Shown here: positions 11,442-22,919 of the stretch, piece after piece
Numbering within the stretch: the stretch's first letter is position 1
How the letters are laid out: every line of letters starts with the position of its first letter
Source: Pisolithus tinctorius
Taxonomy: Eukaryota; Basidiomycota; Agaricomycetes; Boletales; Pisolithaceae
NCBI GenBank assembly: GCA_024663395.1
Contig: JANFAH010000015.1
Coordinates: 682,001 to 746,000 of the forward strand
Direction: 5' to 3'
DNA length: 64,000 nt
Position numbers and translations under genes: made by a program
Notes under the pieces: model-generated
Database searches by the model: none
What the model was told of the DNA's origin: nothing
Seen by the model: only the letters and a program-made list of their open reading frames with translations

Positions 11442-13302
11442 GTCAATGTGAGATACGATTATGTGTGCTTCAGAACGCGGAGCTTAAGACGTGCGGAGGA
11501 TCAGCGCAGCGTGAAGCCCGTGGTCGTGGTATCGACTCGCAGCAGGTCGATCGATATCAAGGCGCCTATCTTCTTGCACGTACGCACGTGCTTATGTAAT
11601 CCAGACAACCTGACGACGTTTACCCCCACGATCACAGCCAAGTTCAATTCCTTCGCAAGGCAAATATAAATATCCCTGAGCATGCCTACTATGCTCCGAC
11701 GTCCAACTTCCAACAGACTCTGAGAAAAATGGATGTCCAAACTGCGAGGAAATCATCTCTTTCTGTTCACGAGACCTCAAACATCCGATTTTTATGCCTC
11801 GCTCCGTGAAACGCATGAAGGGGTCTATGGACAGCATATCCGTTTGTACGACCACCTACTTTGATGGAATTATTTCCCTCATCGATCCTGTGTTGAGTTG
11901 GGTAGCATGATAGCAGAGACCATGTGAGGCTTGTTTGCCTTTCAGTTTGCTGACGGTTTTTTTTTCTTTGGTGTTGAAAGCAAAATGTATGCTATCACTG
12001 TTAAAGGTCGTGTTCCGGAAGATGTAGACCTTAAGAGTCGTTGTATCAAACATCGACTGAACAACCATACAGATCAGGACTATTTCGCAGTTATGCACAC
12101 CCCTCGTTCTTTCCTAGCTTCGTCTTCCCCTTTGCGATCAGATTGACTCCGTTTTTCAGAGTTATATTGTTGTCCTATGCATGGCATCTATTTCGGTGCT
12201 TATGCTACTTCGTGCAAAGCCTTACAGATCGAATTACTGCTTTCCGCTCCCGTTCGACGTGTAAATGTATATTAATGTCGGGGTGTCGGACCCCCCACAA
12301 GTCGCCGGTTGTCTCTGTACTACTCAAAGTAACCTGGCTGACGTGACCTGCATGCTTCGTTAGTTACCTCGTTCCGAAACGATCAATGAAAACGGTGAGT
12401 GATGGGTGTTGACACTCCGTACTTGAAAGATATCGTTGAATGACGCGGAGTTATGTAGTAAAAGAAAGCGTAAGTGTCTTCAACGTGTTGCCCTTCGCAA
12501 GGTATTCAAGTTCCATCGAGTTGTGTGGCAAAAAAACGGCCATATGCGTGTCAGTTGCGACTCGTGACAACTGTAGGTGGAGGCTGATTAGCGTGAGTAG
12601 TCAGCGAACGAAAAGGTGGTTTTGACGGTCGGAAAACCGGCCGTGTACGCAGTGTGGGCTTCGGTACCCGATATCGACTTAATGCGGTTGTCGTACATAT
12701 ATACTTTGCAGCCCAACTTCAAGATGTTACTAATTCATTACTCTCGAAGGTTATCACCATACATGTAAAGGAAGGCTCATCACAATTGCAGTGCCTCCCT
12801 CTCGGGTGCTTGTGGGGTATGCGCTATTTACTTTCGTCTGCATGGAGCGTTAGTCGCGGAGGTCACTAAGTGAACGCAGTATTCTAACTTGTAATATAAG
12901 CCACGGTTCTCTGGCTGGCAGAACACTAAGTGAATGCCCTCCGTTGTAGTACAGCCAACGGTGATCGTCGAGCTTAGCCAGTACTCGTCTTCTACGACCT
13001 TTGCTATTCATTTTCGTGTTACTTAAGTCGACCATCTCTACTGTAGTGTGATCATACTGAACGAAACTTTGAGCATTGTGTGAATTCAGGGGCTATTTGT
13101 TCGTTTTTGTTGTTGTACAAATAGAACCAAACACGTCTTCGTTAATGGTTAGTGTAGAGCGAGAACAAAGGCATAAGACGAGGATGCTCGGCTGATTCTC
13201 CCTCTCCCTCTCCTCCTCACCGCTGCCCGTCCAGGCGTCCTCTCCTTTACGCTGATCGCTGGAAGATCATACATTCAGTCCGGAACTTTTTATGACCTCG
13301 TC
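11442..13302. promoter_or_regulatory. divergent intergenic region, GTPase and MARVEL-like gene (copy A)
   Basis: The two genes point away from each other, so this 1.86-kb CpG-rich stretch should contain both promoters. I found no firm TATA box. A CT-rich run (ccctctccctctcctcctc) at about 13,200-13,220 lies roughly 90 bp before the plus-strand ATG, as often seen in fungal promoters. About 1.14 kb of it (12,107-13,248) is absent from copy B. Confidence 0.4.
12107..13248. other. segment present only in copy A
   Basis: Copy A reads ccctcg, then 1.14 kb, then acgctgatcgctgg. Copy B reads ccctcgcacgctgatcgctgg without the segment. I see no target duplication, no terminal repeats and no convincing coding region, so a deletion in B is more likely than an insertion in A. 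Confidence 0.6.
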
Positions 13303-14608
13303 ATGGCCTTGGATTCTTTTCCTATGTTCTTCACTGTTCGCGCCATCACATTCAGTGCGTAGTCTGGTGGCATTCAACCCGTCTCACGTTGTTCATGCGT
13401 TTTCTTCAGCTTGCATCGTCTTTCTGGCCTTGGTCTGGCTAATACTTGTATCCGTCGAGATGTTCGCTCGGTGGAACATCTCAGACACTACTTCCCGTAT
13501 GTTCCCTGGTGCAGACATCTACACTTGAAATGGCTGAGTTGTTGTATCAGAATCGTTAATGTTCGTCCTCATACTCACGAACGCAGTAACCATCTTCATC
13601 CCGCCTGTCTTGTGAGTTGTAAACAGGCGTGTTTTCCACGTGGTTGAGCTGACTGATGTTTCGCAGGTTGATACTCGAGTTTCGAATATGGCTTGACGCC
13701 GCACGCCTCTTATTGATATTTGTTCTGCAGACAGGTGCGTGGCATCACCACTGTGCAAAGTGTGTCCTGAAACCATCACCAGGCGCTGCTATCGCTTTCA
13801 CGTGTTGGAGTCCCCAGATTCAATGTCCAGATCAAAGTACGCCGCGTTTTCGTGCCCATGATAATTGTACCTTACCTAGTTTCTCCGGTCAGCTGCCGAC
13901 GACATGGGCGTATGCAAGCTTCTCAACGCATACACCGTCATGGCATGCTGGGTCATTCCGACCATCTGTAAGCGGTGTCTACCTGTAACTTGTTGCGTAT
14001 CTGATTTTTGTGAAACAGCACTGTTCTACATCGTCTACTTTGTCATCGTGGTGTATATGCAGTCTCGGATGCCTGACACCGTAGATTCGCCCATAGTTGT
14101 TCCCTCTTCGGCACAGCCATCAGTACTTCCCATTATGGACCCAGAAATGGGGGAGAAGCGGTGTTCGATTGTTCGGGGGTCGTCCGATTCTGGGCCAAAC
14201 ACTCGGAGCCGATCATCACAGCCTGGGCCGCCATTACTGCCGCTTGTACTCCCTCAACGCCAACTGACGCTCCCAGCGCAAAGCCAGTCAGCTTCTGCGA
14301 GCCCGCAACGTCACAGATCCTTACCCGCAACCCATCACCTTACAGGGGCCCCCGCCCCACGACGAACCACGACCCTTTCCATTCCAGCACCTCTAGCGCC
14401 ACAGTCGCAATTCCAACCAGTTTCTAGACTTTCGTCGAATCTACAAGCAGGTATTGTGGGTTCGCGACCGCCGTTGCGGCATTTGTCGATGATGCCGCCA
14501 CCCAGTAAAAGTAGATCTTTTTCATCCGAAGCGGCGAGTTCCCCGATCACCGAGAGTCCCACAACACGATCCGTACTCTCCAAGGCCGGACCTTCGTACC
14601 TCATGTAG
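13303..14608 (+). CDS. four-TM MARVEL-like membrane protein, copy A
   Basis: A small membrane protein of unknown role. The start ATG at 13,303 gives MALDSFPMFF. Introns with clear GT..AG ends (donors GTGCGT, GTATGT, GTGAGT, GTGCGT, GTACGC, GTAAGC) join hydrophobic segments: CIVFLALVWLILVSVEMF (TM1), LMFVLILTNAVTIFIPPVL (TM2), LLLIFVLQ (TM3, short by eye), then GAAIAFTCW and a last segment LFYIVYFVIVVYMQ (TM4). A polar cytosolic-looking tail of about 185 residues, rich in Ser and Pro (PSSAQPSVLP, TESPTTRSVL), ends at the TAG before 14,609. The four-helix layout resembles fungal MARVEL-domain proteins; the family call is from pattern, not search. The gene is divergent from the GTPase gene. An ATG at 13,293 is out of step with the best first splice. 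Confidence 0.55.
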
Positions 14609-15560
14609 CTACATAATGGAACATGTTGTATTATTAGCAAATGTGTAACTAATAGACTCCAATATACTACCATGTACTTTCACCGCAGAAAGAAGTGGTA
14701 GTGTGCACACGACACGATGACGGTTTCTTGGCACGGCTTGCACTGACTTTTCGGTCAGAGGACGACTCCCTTTGAGCTCTACATGAGTATTTGATATCCG
14801 CCTCTGTGGGTACTGTATCACTGTATCCGTGGATGCGAGGTGTTGTGGACAGCACAGACAGGCGACAGGTGCGCCGTTGGTTGGCGTTCTGCGACGAACT
14901 CGAGCCCGGGGGGAAAACAGACACTGTAACTACACCCAAGATTTGAAGTATTCAGAAATAGGCTAAATGAAACACAAACATTTACGAAACAAGATGTTCT
15001 AAGGTAGATCAGAAAACAAAAGAAGAAACGCACGAACGGCGGGGAAAGTGACTGCCTGAGGCACACAGTGCTGCGCGCGCGCGAACCGTCGCCCTCCAGA
15101 GGCTACCTCGGAAGACGAGGACTTCCTTTGCGGCAGCTATAAGACTGGGAATAGTGAAATTTCGGCCAGGCGACTTGTGACGCTCTAGTGCTCCATGCCT
15201 CAACTCGGGAGGAGAAACCCTGACTGAAAACAATGGCCAAGCGAAGCAACGGCCACTCCGTTTCTCGAGGGACAACGAAAGACGACAGAAACTGCAGTAG
15301 TACTCGCCTATAGTGGATATTGAGACTACATCCGAGCTTGAAAGTGCATTCGTCAGCTCGAACAAGTGCCCAGTGGGCATAGCATCTCATGCATCTCACG
15401 GTCCGTGGACCAGTCATTCCGGACCGGTGCTATTGCGCGTGACCATACACTGGCCCTGCGGGCAATCCAGGACGCGAGGTCGTGTTTTGGGTTGTATTTC
15501 CAAGACTTTATTTATTTATTCTTTCAAATCAGCCGGGGCGGCGTGCGAAAGTGGTGTTAA
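14609..15560. other. 3' flank and non-coding end of block A
   Basis: This CpG-rich stretch is kept in copy B (34,669-35,453) but the copies differ by indels that break every long frame, for example about 20 bp near 15,180. It therefore looks non-coding: 3' UTR and spacer. The homology to B ends near 15,445. CpG falls away after about 15,560. Confidence 0.5.
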
Positions 15561-15789
15561 GGGTTATTAGGAGAAATAATAGAGGATGTGTGGAGGTGCG
15601 TGAGAAGTAAGGTGAGGACAGTTTGTCAAAACTTGTCATTGAAAGTACTTTAGAAGGTTTTGGAAGGAAAATAAGATTAAATTCATTCTTTAGAGAGCAT
15701 TCTTTATTTACAGTGGTGTGGAAGGTAACCTTTTGATGTCATGGACAGCATGACCAATGGCAGCATTTGATTTTTGCATTTAAAATTTT

Positions 15790-16790
15790 TGATTTATTGG
15801 CATGAAATGGATGGATTGTGAGTGTGGTACAATTTGTTGTGACCCAATGAAAGGAGGAGCTTCTTGGCTTGAAAGTGGATGTATTCAGACATGACTTTGG
15901 ACTTGATACCAAGGACATGGATGGGCATGGTATCTTATATATATATATATATATATATATATTGGTCATTCTCTTTTTCATTCTCTTTTTCAAAGGAATG
16001 CACCAGATAGAAACTCATCTTCAATTTCTACAGCTTCCCCAATGATGTTCTCAATGACTTGTGGGTGAGGTTGACATTGGAGAAGATTAAAGAGCAAGCA
16101 AGCAAAATTGATATGTAACTGGATGTCTTGATAGATAAGGTTGTTGTTGGAAGTTAGACCAGGGAGGAGGTCCTGTTTTTTTATGCAAAAGAAAGCAACA
16201 AATGAGCTGGCAAAGATGATACCTTTCATCATGACAAATGCAATGAGTGGCTCAGTGAATGTAAAATTTTCTGGAAGAGTCCATTCTGATTTTCATTTGA
16301 TGCAGGGGATGTTCTCAACATTGTCTAATGAGGTGTATGGTGGCACAGGATTTTCAAGAAAGGTTTTGATAAGAGCTGAGTAGGTTTCACAGTGAATATT
16401 CTGTATCATGGTTTGAAAGCCAAAGAGGCTGTGGGCCTCAGTGATTTGTACTTTGATGCAGAAATATTTTATGGGGTCAGGATTGACAACAGCATATGAA
16501 ATAATGAAGAATGCAAGCCTCTGATAGATGAAAATTCATTCATGGTTGTTTAACTCTAGTTTCCACTGAAGTTTGCCTTGATTGAGGAAGATCTGTTCTG
16601 TTGTCCAGAAAGAACCTTCCTCTGTTTTATACATGCTCCAGACCTGCAAGGAGGATTTGGTTCTGTTTGGGAAATGTGTTTTGGGAGGAATGTACTTCAG
16701 GGTAGTGAATAGGGAAAAGCACAAGTGTTGGTTTGTTTCCTTGAGGACAGGTTCTTCATTTTCAAGCTGGAAGTGCAATTGGAGCAATAT
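15790..16790 (-). pseudogene. ribonucleotide reductase small subunit pseudogene
   Basis: Reading from 16,790 downward the translation follows class I RNR small subunits: ENEEPVLKE, then WSMYKTEEGSFWTTEQI, AEAHSLFGFQ-like QITEAHSLFGFQTMIQNI, HCETYSALIKTF, ENIPCIK, VMMKGIIFASSF, KKQDLLPGLTSNNNLI, HINFACLLFNLL, EAVEIEDEFLSGA. In a shifted frame follow VLGIKSKVMSEYIHF and LLLSLGHNKLY. An intron (GTACAT..TTGCAG) remains between KYI and the WSMYK part, so it is not a processed copy. Stops, a frameshift, loss of the N-terminus, a (TA)n run inside the C-terminal part and nearly complete CpG loss mark it as dead. The active gene, essential for dNTP synthesis, must be elsewhere. Confidence 0.8.
15936..15962. 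repeat. (TA)n microsatellite
   Basis: About 13 AT dinucleotides in a row, lying within the RNR pseudogene at the point where its reading frame shifts. Confidence 0.9.
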
Positions 16791-17231
16791 CAAAAGTGGG
16801 GGTAGGTGTGCTCACAATGTTCAAGTTGGTGTTATGCTCCAATGTGGTGGCTTTGTCAAATGGACTAGACATGAAGCAAAGGAGGGACACACTACAGGCT
16901 GAACTTGTCATAACCCCTATGGATCCACTACTAATCCCTGACTTTGAGAGTTTCCCTCAGTTAGGACAACACCCAATGTGAGAGGAACAAGAGAAGAGAG
17001 GGTATATTTCAGGGATTTGCAAGGTAATGAAAAACTAAAGTTACAGAGTACTGAAGCTCTACCTATCTACCTCCCTGAGGAGGGTGCACAATAACTCTGT
17101 AAGTAGTAGTCTGCTGTGGATGGTAAGCAATGAAACAAGAATGAGTCAGGATGACTCTGTAGCAAAGGAAATGACACCCAAACCAGTGGCACAATCAACA
17201 CAGTGAGGGGGCAGGACAGATGGCAGGGAAT

Positions 17232-17965
17232 TGTCATAACTGTGCATTCACTCTAAGTCCTTACTCACTTCACACCCTCTTCCACTGGTCATTCACTCAC
17301 TCCACACCAACTCCACCCAACTTCTGTTGGATATGAACCATCTCTGCTCTGACTGCTGTTGGACTTGTGTTGCTCTCCTACTGGACTGAGTGGACTGTTC
17401 TCTGAGGGGTCATGTGACTACCTTCAGACTTCTCCCTGACAGCATGCAGTCAGGTACTCTGCAGTGCACACACTGCATGGCCCAGCACCTGGACTGTTTC
17501 CTTTTCTGGATGTTCTACGTTACCTGTTCATATGTCCTCCATCTATCCTTCATTCATTGTCTAGGAAGTTTTACTTGAAAATTTCTGGGTCTCCATATGT
17601 CAGTTCTGATTCTGGTTACTGTACCTCTGTAGTAGTATAAAAGCATGTATCATACTCTGCCATTCCTCAGTATGAATATTGACTTAGTTCCTACTTCCTC
17701 TGTCTCTGACTTCTGCCTGTTGGAGTTATCTCCAACTCTCCATCTGTACTCTCCCTCTGAAATATGAGGGCTGAGATCATGCAAGGGGGTAGTGCATGAG
17801 CTAAACCTGATGCCCTCACTCTGCTCTGCCTTTGCCTCAGTGGACTTCATTCCTGCCAACACTCTGCCAGTCAGAGTTCTGTTCCTTCATGTTGGACTTG
17901 CTTCCAAACCCTCCTCCAGACCTTGTCTAGCATCAGAGTTGGTTGGAGTAGGCCCAGACTTGACA
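17232..17965 (+). mobile_element. solo LTR with 5-bp target duplication
   Basis: The segment begins TGTCATAACTG, ends GACTTGACA (TG..CA) and is flanked by GGAAT on both sides (17,227-17,231 and 17,966-17,970). A related copy lies in opposite orientation at 62,410-63,074. No internal retroelement sequence is attached, so it is a solo LTR left by recombination. CpG-depleted, thus fairly old, although the target duplication is still perfect. Confidence 0.75.
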
Positions 17966-18589
17966 GGAATGAGACATACATAATGACATACTATACAAGG
18001 ATAAATGCAAAATGAAGACAAGGAAACATACAAGAAAACAATCAAAGCACAGCAATGACACCACAGAAGCTCTAGACCATGACCAACTCCTTCCATGGGT
18101 GACAAATGACCCAGACCATGGCCAAAATGGTGACAGTGATGCCTGCTGCCACACACCAAAGGTGTTTGGTGATGTGGACATGGATACTGCTGATGAATGG
18201 AGATGAAGACTATAGCCCTCATGCATAGAATGACAGCCAGGAACATTGGCAGTCATCCTTCACACAAGAATGAGTCATCAATGCCCCCCCCAAAAAAAAG
18301 AAGCAAGTGAGTTAAGCACCAATAAAAATTCTTAGCACCCATGTACAGCATTCCAGTTTTTGATGTATCTCCACCATTTCCACAGATACTGACACCATGC
18401 CCACACTCACTTATAGTGCTCAGTCATGCAATCCTACCTTCCAAAATTAGGAAGGATCTGTGCACTCCACCCATTTCTACAGCACTCCCTCCAAAAGACA
18501 CTCATTTCACTAATTCTTCTGATATGGCCACCTCCACATCAATCATTTTGCTTGTCCCCTTTGCTAGGGACCATGGCTATGTATATTTA

Positions 18590-20165
18590 CAGTGGCTCAC
18601 AAAATTGTCCCAATGTTTGCATGTTTTTCATTAATTGTGGTGTAGCATGTGAACTATCATTATTGAGTCCAAGGTATTGGTGGACAGATTAAAGCAGCTG
18701 GTCATGGCTCTCTGATGAGCCATATTACATAATATTTGGATAGAAACTGATGACAGAATACCAAAATGAAAATGAGAGCTCATTGGGACAATTATGTAAC
18801 TTTGTGATATACTGGAGATGTAGTCCTTAGGAACACATATAAAACATGGTGAGAAGCTCACAAATGCTTACATAATGTATTACATGGTCTACTGAATGAT
18901 TTGTCAACAAACAAACAATGCCAAACAGTGATTTTGCACCCCTAAGCCTCCTTGCTGTAACACAAGTCAAGAAATCACCATTCTGGCTCATCAGGGACAT
19001 TCTGTCAGAGCAACCTCAGCATATGCTGGTGTACACTATAGTATAATCAATAGAATATGCTATCAGCACCATTGGTCTATTCAGAAACCTGATGGAAGTC
19101 ATTTCCTGCACTGTTTCCCCACCAATGCCCCATGTGTCCTGGAACTAATAAGCACTGTGAGAGCTGAGAATGATGTGGAGGTCCAATCTGGCATTCATCC
19201 TATCATAAGCAAACCAGTCACCCACTAACTACTACATCACAGCTGAAGAAAAGCTTGCCTGAAGGCTCAGGTGAAGCACAACCCTCCTGGGCACTCCCAG
19301 TATCATGGGAGGGTTGGCCAGACTGTACTCTGAGCTGAACTGGGGATCACTGGGAAGGAGTTATTTGGTCATATATGACTAAAGGAAATATCCAGTGCCA
19401 AATAGAAGGCCAGGAATGTGCAACCTGGTAGCTCAGTAGCATATCCCTCCCATGGTACCTGGAGTGAAAGAGGGTTTAGCTTCACCCTGACCTCCATACC
19501 AGTTTCCTCTTCACAGAAATGCACTAGTTAATGGGTGATTGGTTTGCTTATGATAGGATGAATGCCAGATTGGACCTCCACATCATTCTCAGCTCTCACA
19601 GTGCTTATTGTTCCAGGACACATGGGGCATTGGTGGGGAAACAGTGCAGGAAATGACTTCCATCAGGTTTCTGAATAGACCAATGGTGCTGATAGCATAT
19701 TCTATTGATTATACTATAGTGTACACCAGCATATGCTGAGGTTGCTCTGACAGAATGTCCCTGATGAGCCAGAATGGTGATTTCTTGACTTGTGTTACAG
19801 CAAGGAGGCTTAGGGGTGCAAAATCACTGTTTGGCATTGTTTGTTTGTTGACAAATCATTCAGTAGACCATGTAATACATTATGTAAGCATTTGTGAGCT
19901 TCTCACCATGTTTTATATGTGTTCCTAAGGACTACATCTCCAGTATATCACAAAGTTACATAATTGTCCCAATGAGCTCTCATTTTCATTTTGGTATTCT
20001 GTCATCAGTTTCTATCCAAATATTATGTAATATGGCTCATCAGAGAGCCATGACCAGCTGCTTTAATCTGTCCACCAACACCTTGGACTCAATAATGATA
20101 GTTCACATGCTACACCACAATTAATGAAAAACATGCAAACATTGGGACAATTTTGTGAGCCACTG
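18590..20165. mobile_element. foldback element 1 (long inverted-repeat, TA target)
   Basis: The arms 18,590-19,223 and 19,532-20,165 are reverse complements over about 634 bp. A 231-nt open frame occurs at the same place in both arms with the same translation. Ends are CAGTGGCTCAC and GTGAGCCACTG, each next to TA (18,588-18,589 and 20,166-20,167), the target of Tc1/mariner-like elements. The 308-bp centre has weaker symmetry. No transposase is visible, so the element would depend on a transposase from elsewhere. Confidence 0.85.
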
Positions 20166-20167
20166 TA

Positions 20168-20895
20168 CCTGGAATTCCTACTGGCTTCCATCCTGAAGCA
20201 TCCTGGTACATCCCATCCTCATCTGCCCCCTCTTGGCCCATCCAGCTTGGACAGCACATTATTTTTGTCAGTATGACCTCTAGAAGGACATTTTTTGGTC
20301 ACCTCAGGTCTATCATTTGGTTAGAAAGGTCTTATGTAGTTGCTTCAGTCTCTCCAGTCCAAGAAGCATACAGATCCTTCCTCCCTGCTCCATGCAACAT
20401 CTTCATACAAATCTCATCCATCATTCTTCCAAAATTGCAACAGCTACAGTATAATCTACTGTACTCACTCTACCTGATCACATCCATGATGAGTATGACA
20501 CACATCTTGCCTCCTTGTTGCAAGATACAGCAGAAGATGCTCCCCCTTCATCCTCTCTTCCAACAGAGCCTCATTCATGAAGTTTTTATTTGCTTCACTG
20601 AGAAGACAGTTGGGGGGGCAAGTTGTGATCCCCTATGCTCCTGTCACCCCACAGACCCCCAAAGCTTGAGCCCTTTTGACACCTGACACCTGCTGTCCCC
20701 TTTTGGATGTCCTATATCAGCATCAGATCAGCACTGCCTCTCTGTCATCCCACCTTGGCCTAGAAGTGATTTCTTTGAGATGTGACATGCACAGCCTCCC
20801 CCTAATGTGATTCCAGTGCACTTACTCATTTTCTGACAATGCTTGACTCATACTTTGAAATTCTGACTGTCCTTGACTCACCTATTACCAATACT
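20168..20895. other. CpG-poor spacer between foldback elements
   Basis: A 137-codon open frame (20,273-20,686, plus) has no recognisable motif. The left flank just before the second element (about 20,840-20,895) has weak similarity to an intron of the DUF6533-type gene, which I could not settle by eye. Confidence 0.3.
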
Positions 20896-20897
20896 TA

Positions 20898-22470
20898 CAG
20901 TGAAGGACAAAACTGCTGCAATGTTTGCAATGTGTGCATTGTTGATGATGTAGCCCAGGCAATTCTGCCAGGGGAGTTGTGATACATATACCATTGGAGA
21001 GGGGTGACTCCCAGCTTTCCAGAACACTAAGATATATACCAAACAATGCCATACATGCCAAGATATACTGTATTCTTTCCAAAAGGTGCATTGCAATGCT
21101 TTTGTCCCTGACTGGTGAAATAGTGACAAATGACCTTTTGATGGTATTGAGGGCATGAGGGATGGGAAAATATGATTACATAATAAAATACATGATCTTC
21201 CTGATGATTTGTCAGCATGTAAACAATGACAAACATTGAAATTGTACCATTAAACCTCCCTCTTTTACCACAACTCATGAAATCATCTCTCTGGCTCACA
21301 TGGTCATTTTCTCAGGGAAATATTATCAAATACTGGTGGCCACTACTGTACCATCAGTATAACATGCTCTCAGGACCACAAGTCCCTTAAAAAACCTGCT
21401 GTCAGTCATTCCCTGGACTGTTTCCCTACCCATGCCTGATGTGTTCTGGGACTAATCAGTTCTTGGAAGGCTGAGAATGTTATGGAGGTTAATCTGGCAC
21501 TTCAGAACATGATGGACATACTAATCCCCTCTTAACCAATGCATTTCTAGCACAGAGACACTTGTATGGAAGTCAGGGTCAGACACAATCCTCTTTACCC
21601 TTAGGTGTCATTGGAAGGATATGCTACTGAGGTGTGATGGAGCAGAATCCTGTGCTTCCATCTGACCCTGAATATTGCCTTTGGTCACATGTGACTGCAC
21701 AACCCTTCCCCAGTCATCCACAGTTCAGATCAGAACAAGATCTAGTGAACCCTCTTATGGTGCTTGGAGCACAAGGAGGTTTTGTCTCACCCCAACTTCC
21801 ATACAAGTGTCTCTGTGCTAGAAATGCATTGGTTAAGAGGGGATTAGTATGTCCATCATGTTCTGAAGTGCCAGATTAACCTCCATAACATTCTCAGCCT
21901 TCCAAGAACTGATTAGTCCCAGAACACATCAGGCATGGGTAGGGAAACAGTCCAGGGAATGACTGACAGCAGGTTTTTTAAGGGACTTGTGGTCCTGAGA
22001 GCATGTTATACTGATGGTACAGTAGTGGCCACCAGTATTTGATAATATTTCCCTGAGAAAATGACCATGTGAGCCAGAGAGATGATTTCATGAGTTGTGG
22101 TAAAAGAGGGAGGTTTAATGGTACAATTTCAATGTTTGTCATTGTTTACATGCTGACAAATCATCAGGAAGATCATGTATTTTATTATGTAATCATATTT
22201 TCCCATCCCTCATGGCCTCAATACCATCAAAAGGTCACTTGTCACTATTTCACCAGTCAGGGACAAAAGCATTGCAATGCACTTTTTGGAAAGAATACAG
22301 TATATCTTGGCATGTATGGCATTGTTTGGTATATATCTTAGTGTTCTGGAAAGCTGGGAGTCACCCCTCTCCAATGGTATATGTATCACAACTCCCCTGG
22401 CAGAATTGCCTGGGCTACATCATCAACAATGCACACATTGCAAACATTGCAACAGTTTTGTCCTTCACTG
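20898..22470. mobile_element. foldback element 2 (long inverted-repeat, TA target)
   Basis: Arms of about 677 bp (20,898-21,574 and 21,794-22,470) are reverse complements with a few mismatches. Ends are CAGTGAAGGAC and GTCCTTCACTG, flanked by TA at 20,896-20,897 and 22,471-22,472. Total length 1,573 bp is almost equal to foldback element 1 (1,576 bp). Internal sequence is clearly related but diverged: both share a track of blocks such as GACTGTTTCCC/CACTGTTTCCC and a central GGATATGCTACTGAG. No transposase was seen. The right TA lies at the first bases of the DUF6533-type exon fragment. Confidence 0.85.
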
Positions 22471-22471
22471 T

Positions 22472-22571
22472 ATGTCCCAATTAAAATTTTCCAGGCAGTA
22501 TTCTGGGAATGCCAGAGGGCCAGTGTTCACATTAGGAGTAACCCTGGCATTGGGGACTATGCTTCAGCAGA
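22472..22571 (-). pseudogene. exon fragment of the DUF6533-type gene
   Basis: About 100 bp match 36,722-36,826, the coding exon with ALWHSQNTARK in the intact DUF6533-type gene, in the same orientation. The differences within the matching part are mostly CG in the intact gene against TG or CA here. The fragment ends where duplicated block B begins, so it marks a duplication junction. Confidence 0.8.
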
Positions 22572-22919
22572 ATGTACACTTCAAAAAAGCTAACATAACC
22601 TGTGCATAAGCATAGTGACACCCATGGGTACTTTTCAGACACAATTTTGTAACCATGAATTCTATAGTTACAAACCATACTGTATTTTTACATCACATCA
22701 ATGTATATGTATGAGTAAACAAAAGTGTTCCAAATTTCATCTTGAAATCAGTAAAGAAATGGCAGAAGTATGCATCTGTGTGTAACAAGCACCAACATCA
22801 GGCTGATGTTAGTCATCCTGCAGCAGACATTGAATATTGAGCATGCCTTACAAATTAATGATAAGCAATAATCTCATACCTTGGTGTTCCACTCTTAAGG
22901 GTCTAACCATGCATAGACT

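Larger units (their letters stand above)
6148..15445 (+). repeat. duplicated block, copy A
   Basis: This block aligns, in the same order and orientation, with 22,571-35,453 (copy B). Both start with AATGTACACTTCAAAAA and both end after GGACCGGTGCTAT.GCG.GTGACCA. Shared contents are the GTPase gene, its minisatellite and the MARVEL-like gene. Differences are the array length, an extra 1.14 kb in A (12,107-13,248) and the gypsy element inserted only in B. Differences at former CpG sites are mostly CG to TG or CA. Confidence 0.85.

Noticed and set aside
13904..14608. A single-exon 234-residue protein
   Set aside because: It reads through an intron (GTAAGC..ACAG at about 13,968-14,021). Splicing joins a hydrophobic helix and makes a better membrane protein together with upstream exons.
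14668..15417. Several 80-120-residue minus-strand frames behind the MARVEL-like gene
   Set aside because: The matching part of copy B has indels that are not multiples of three, so these frames are not under coding constraint.
15936..15962. TATA box
   Set aside because: It is a plain (TA)n microsatellite inside a pseudogene, with no gene start nearby.
19420..19510. tRNA-like sequence in the centre of foldback element 1 (tagctcagtag resembles an A box)
   Set aside because: No proper B box or cloverleaf could be formed by eye, and the related part in element 2 does not keep the pattern.
18631..20124. Same 76-residue protein encoded twice
   Set aside because: The match is due to the inverted arms of foldback element 1; no start context or domain supports a gene.
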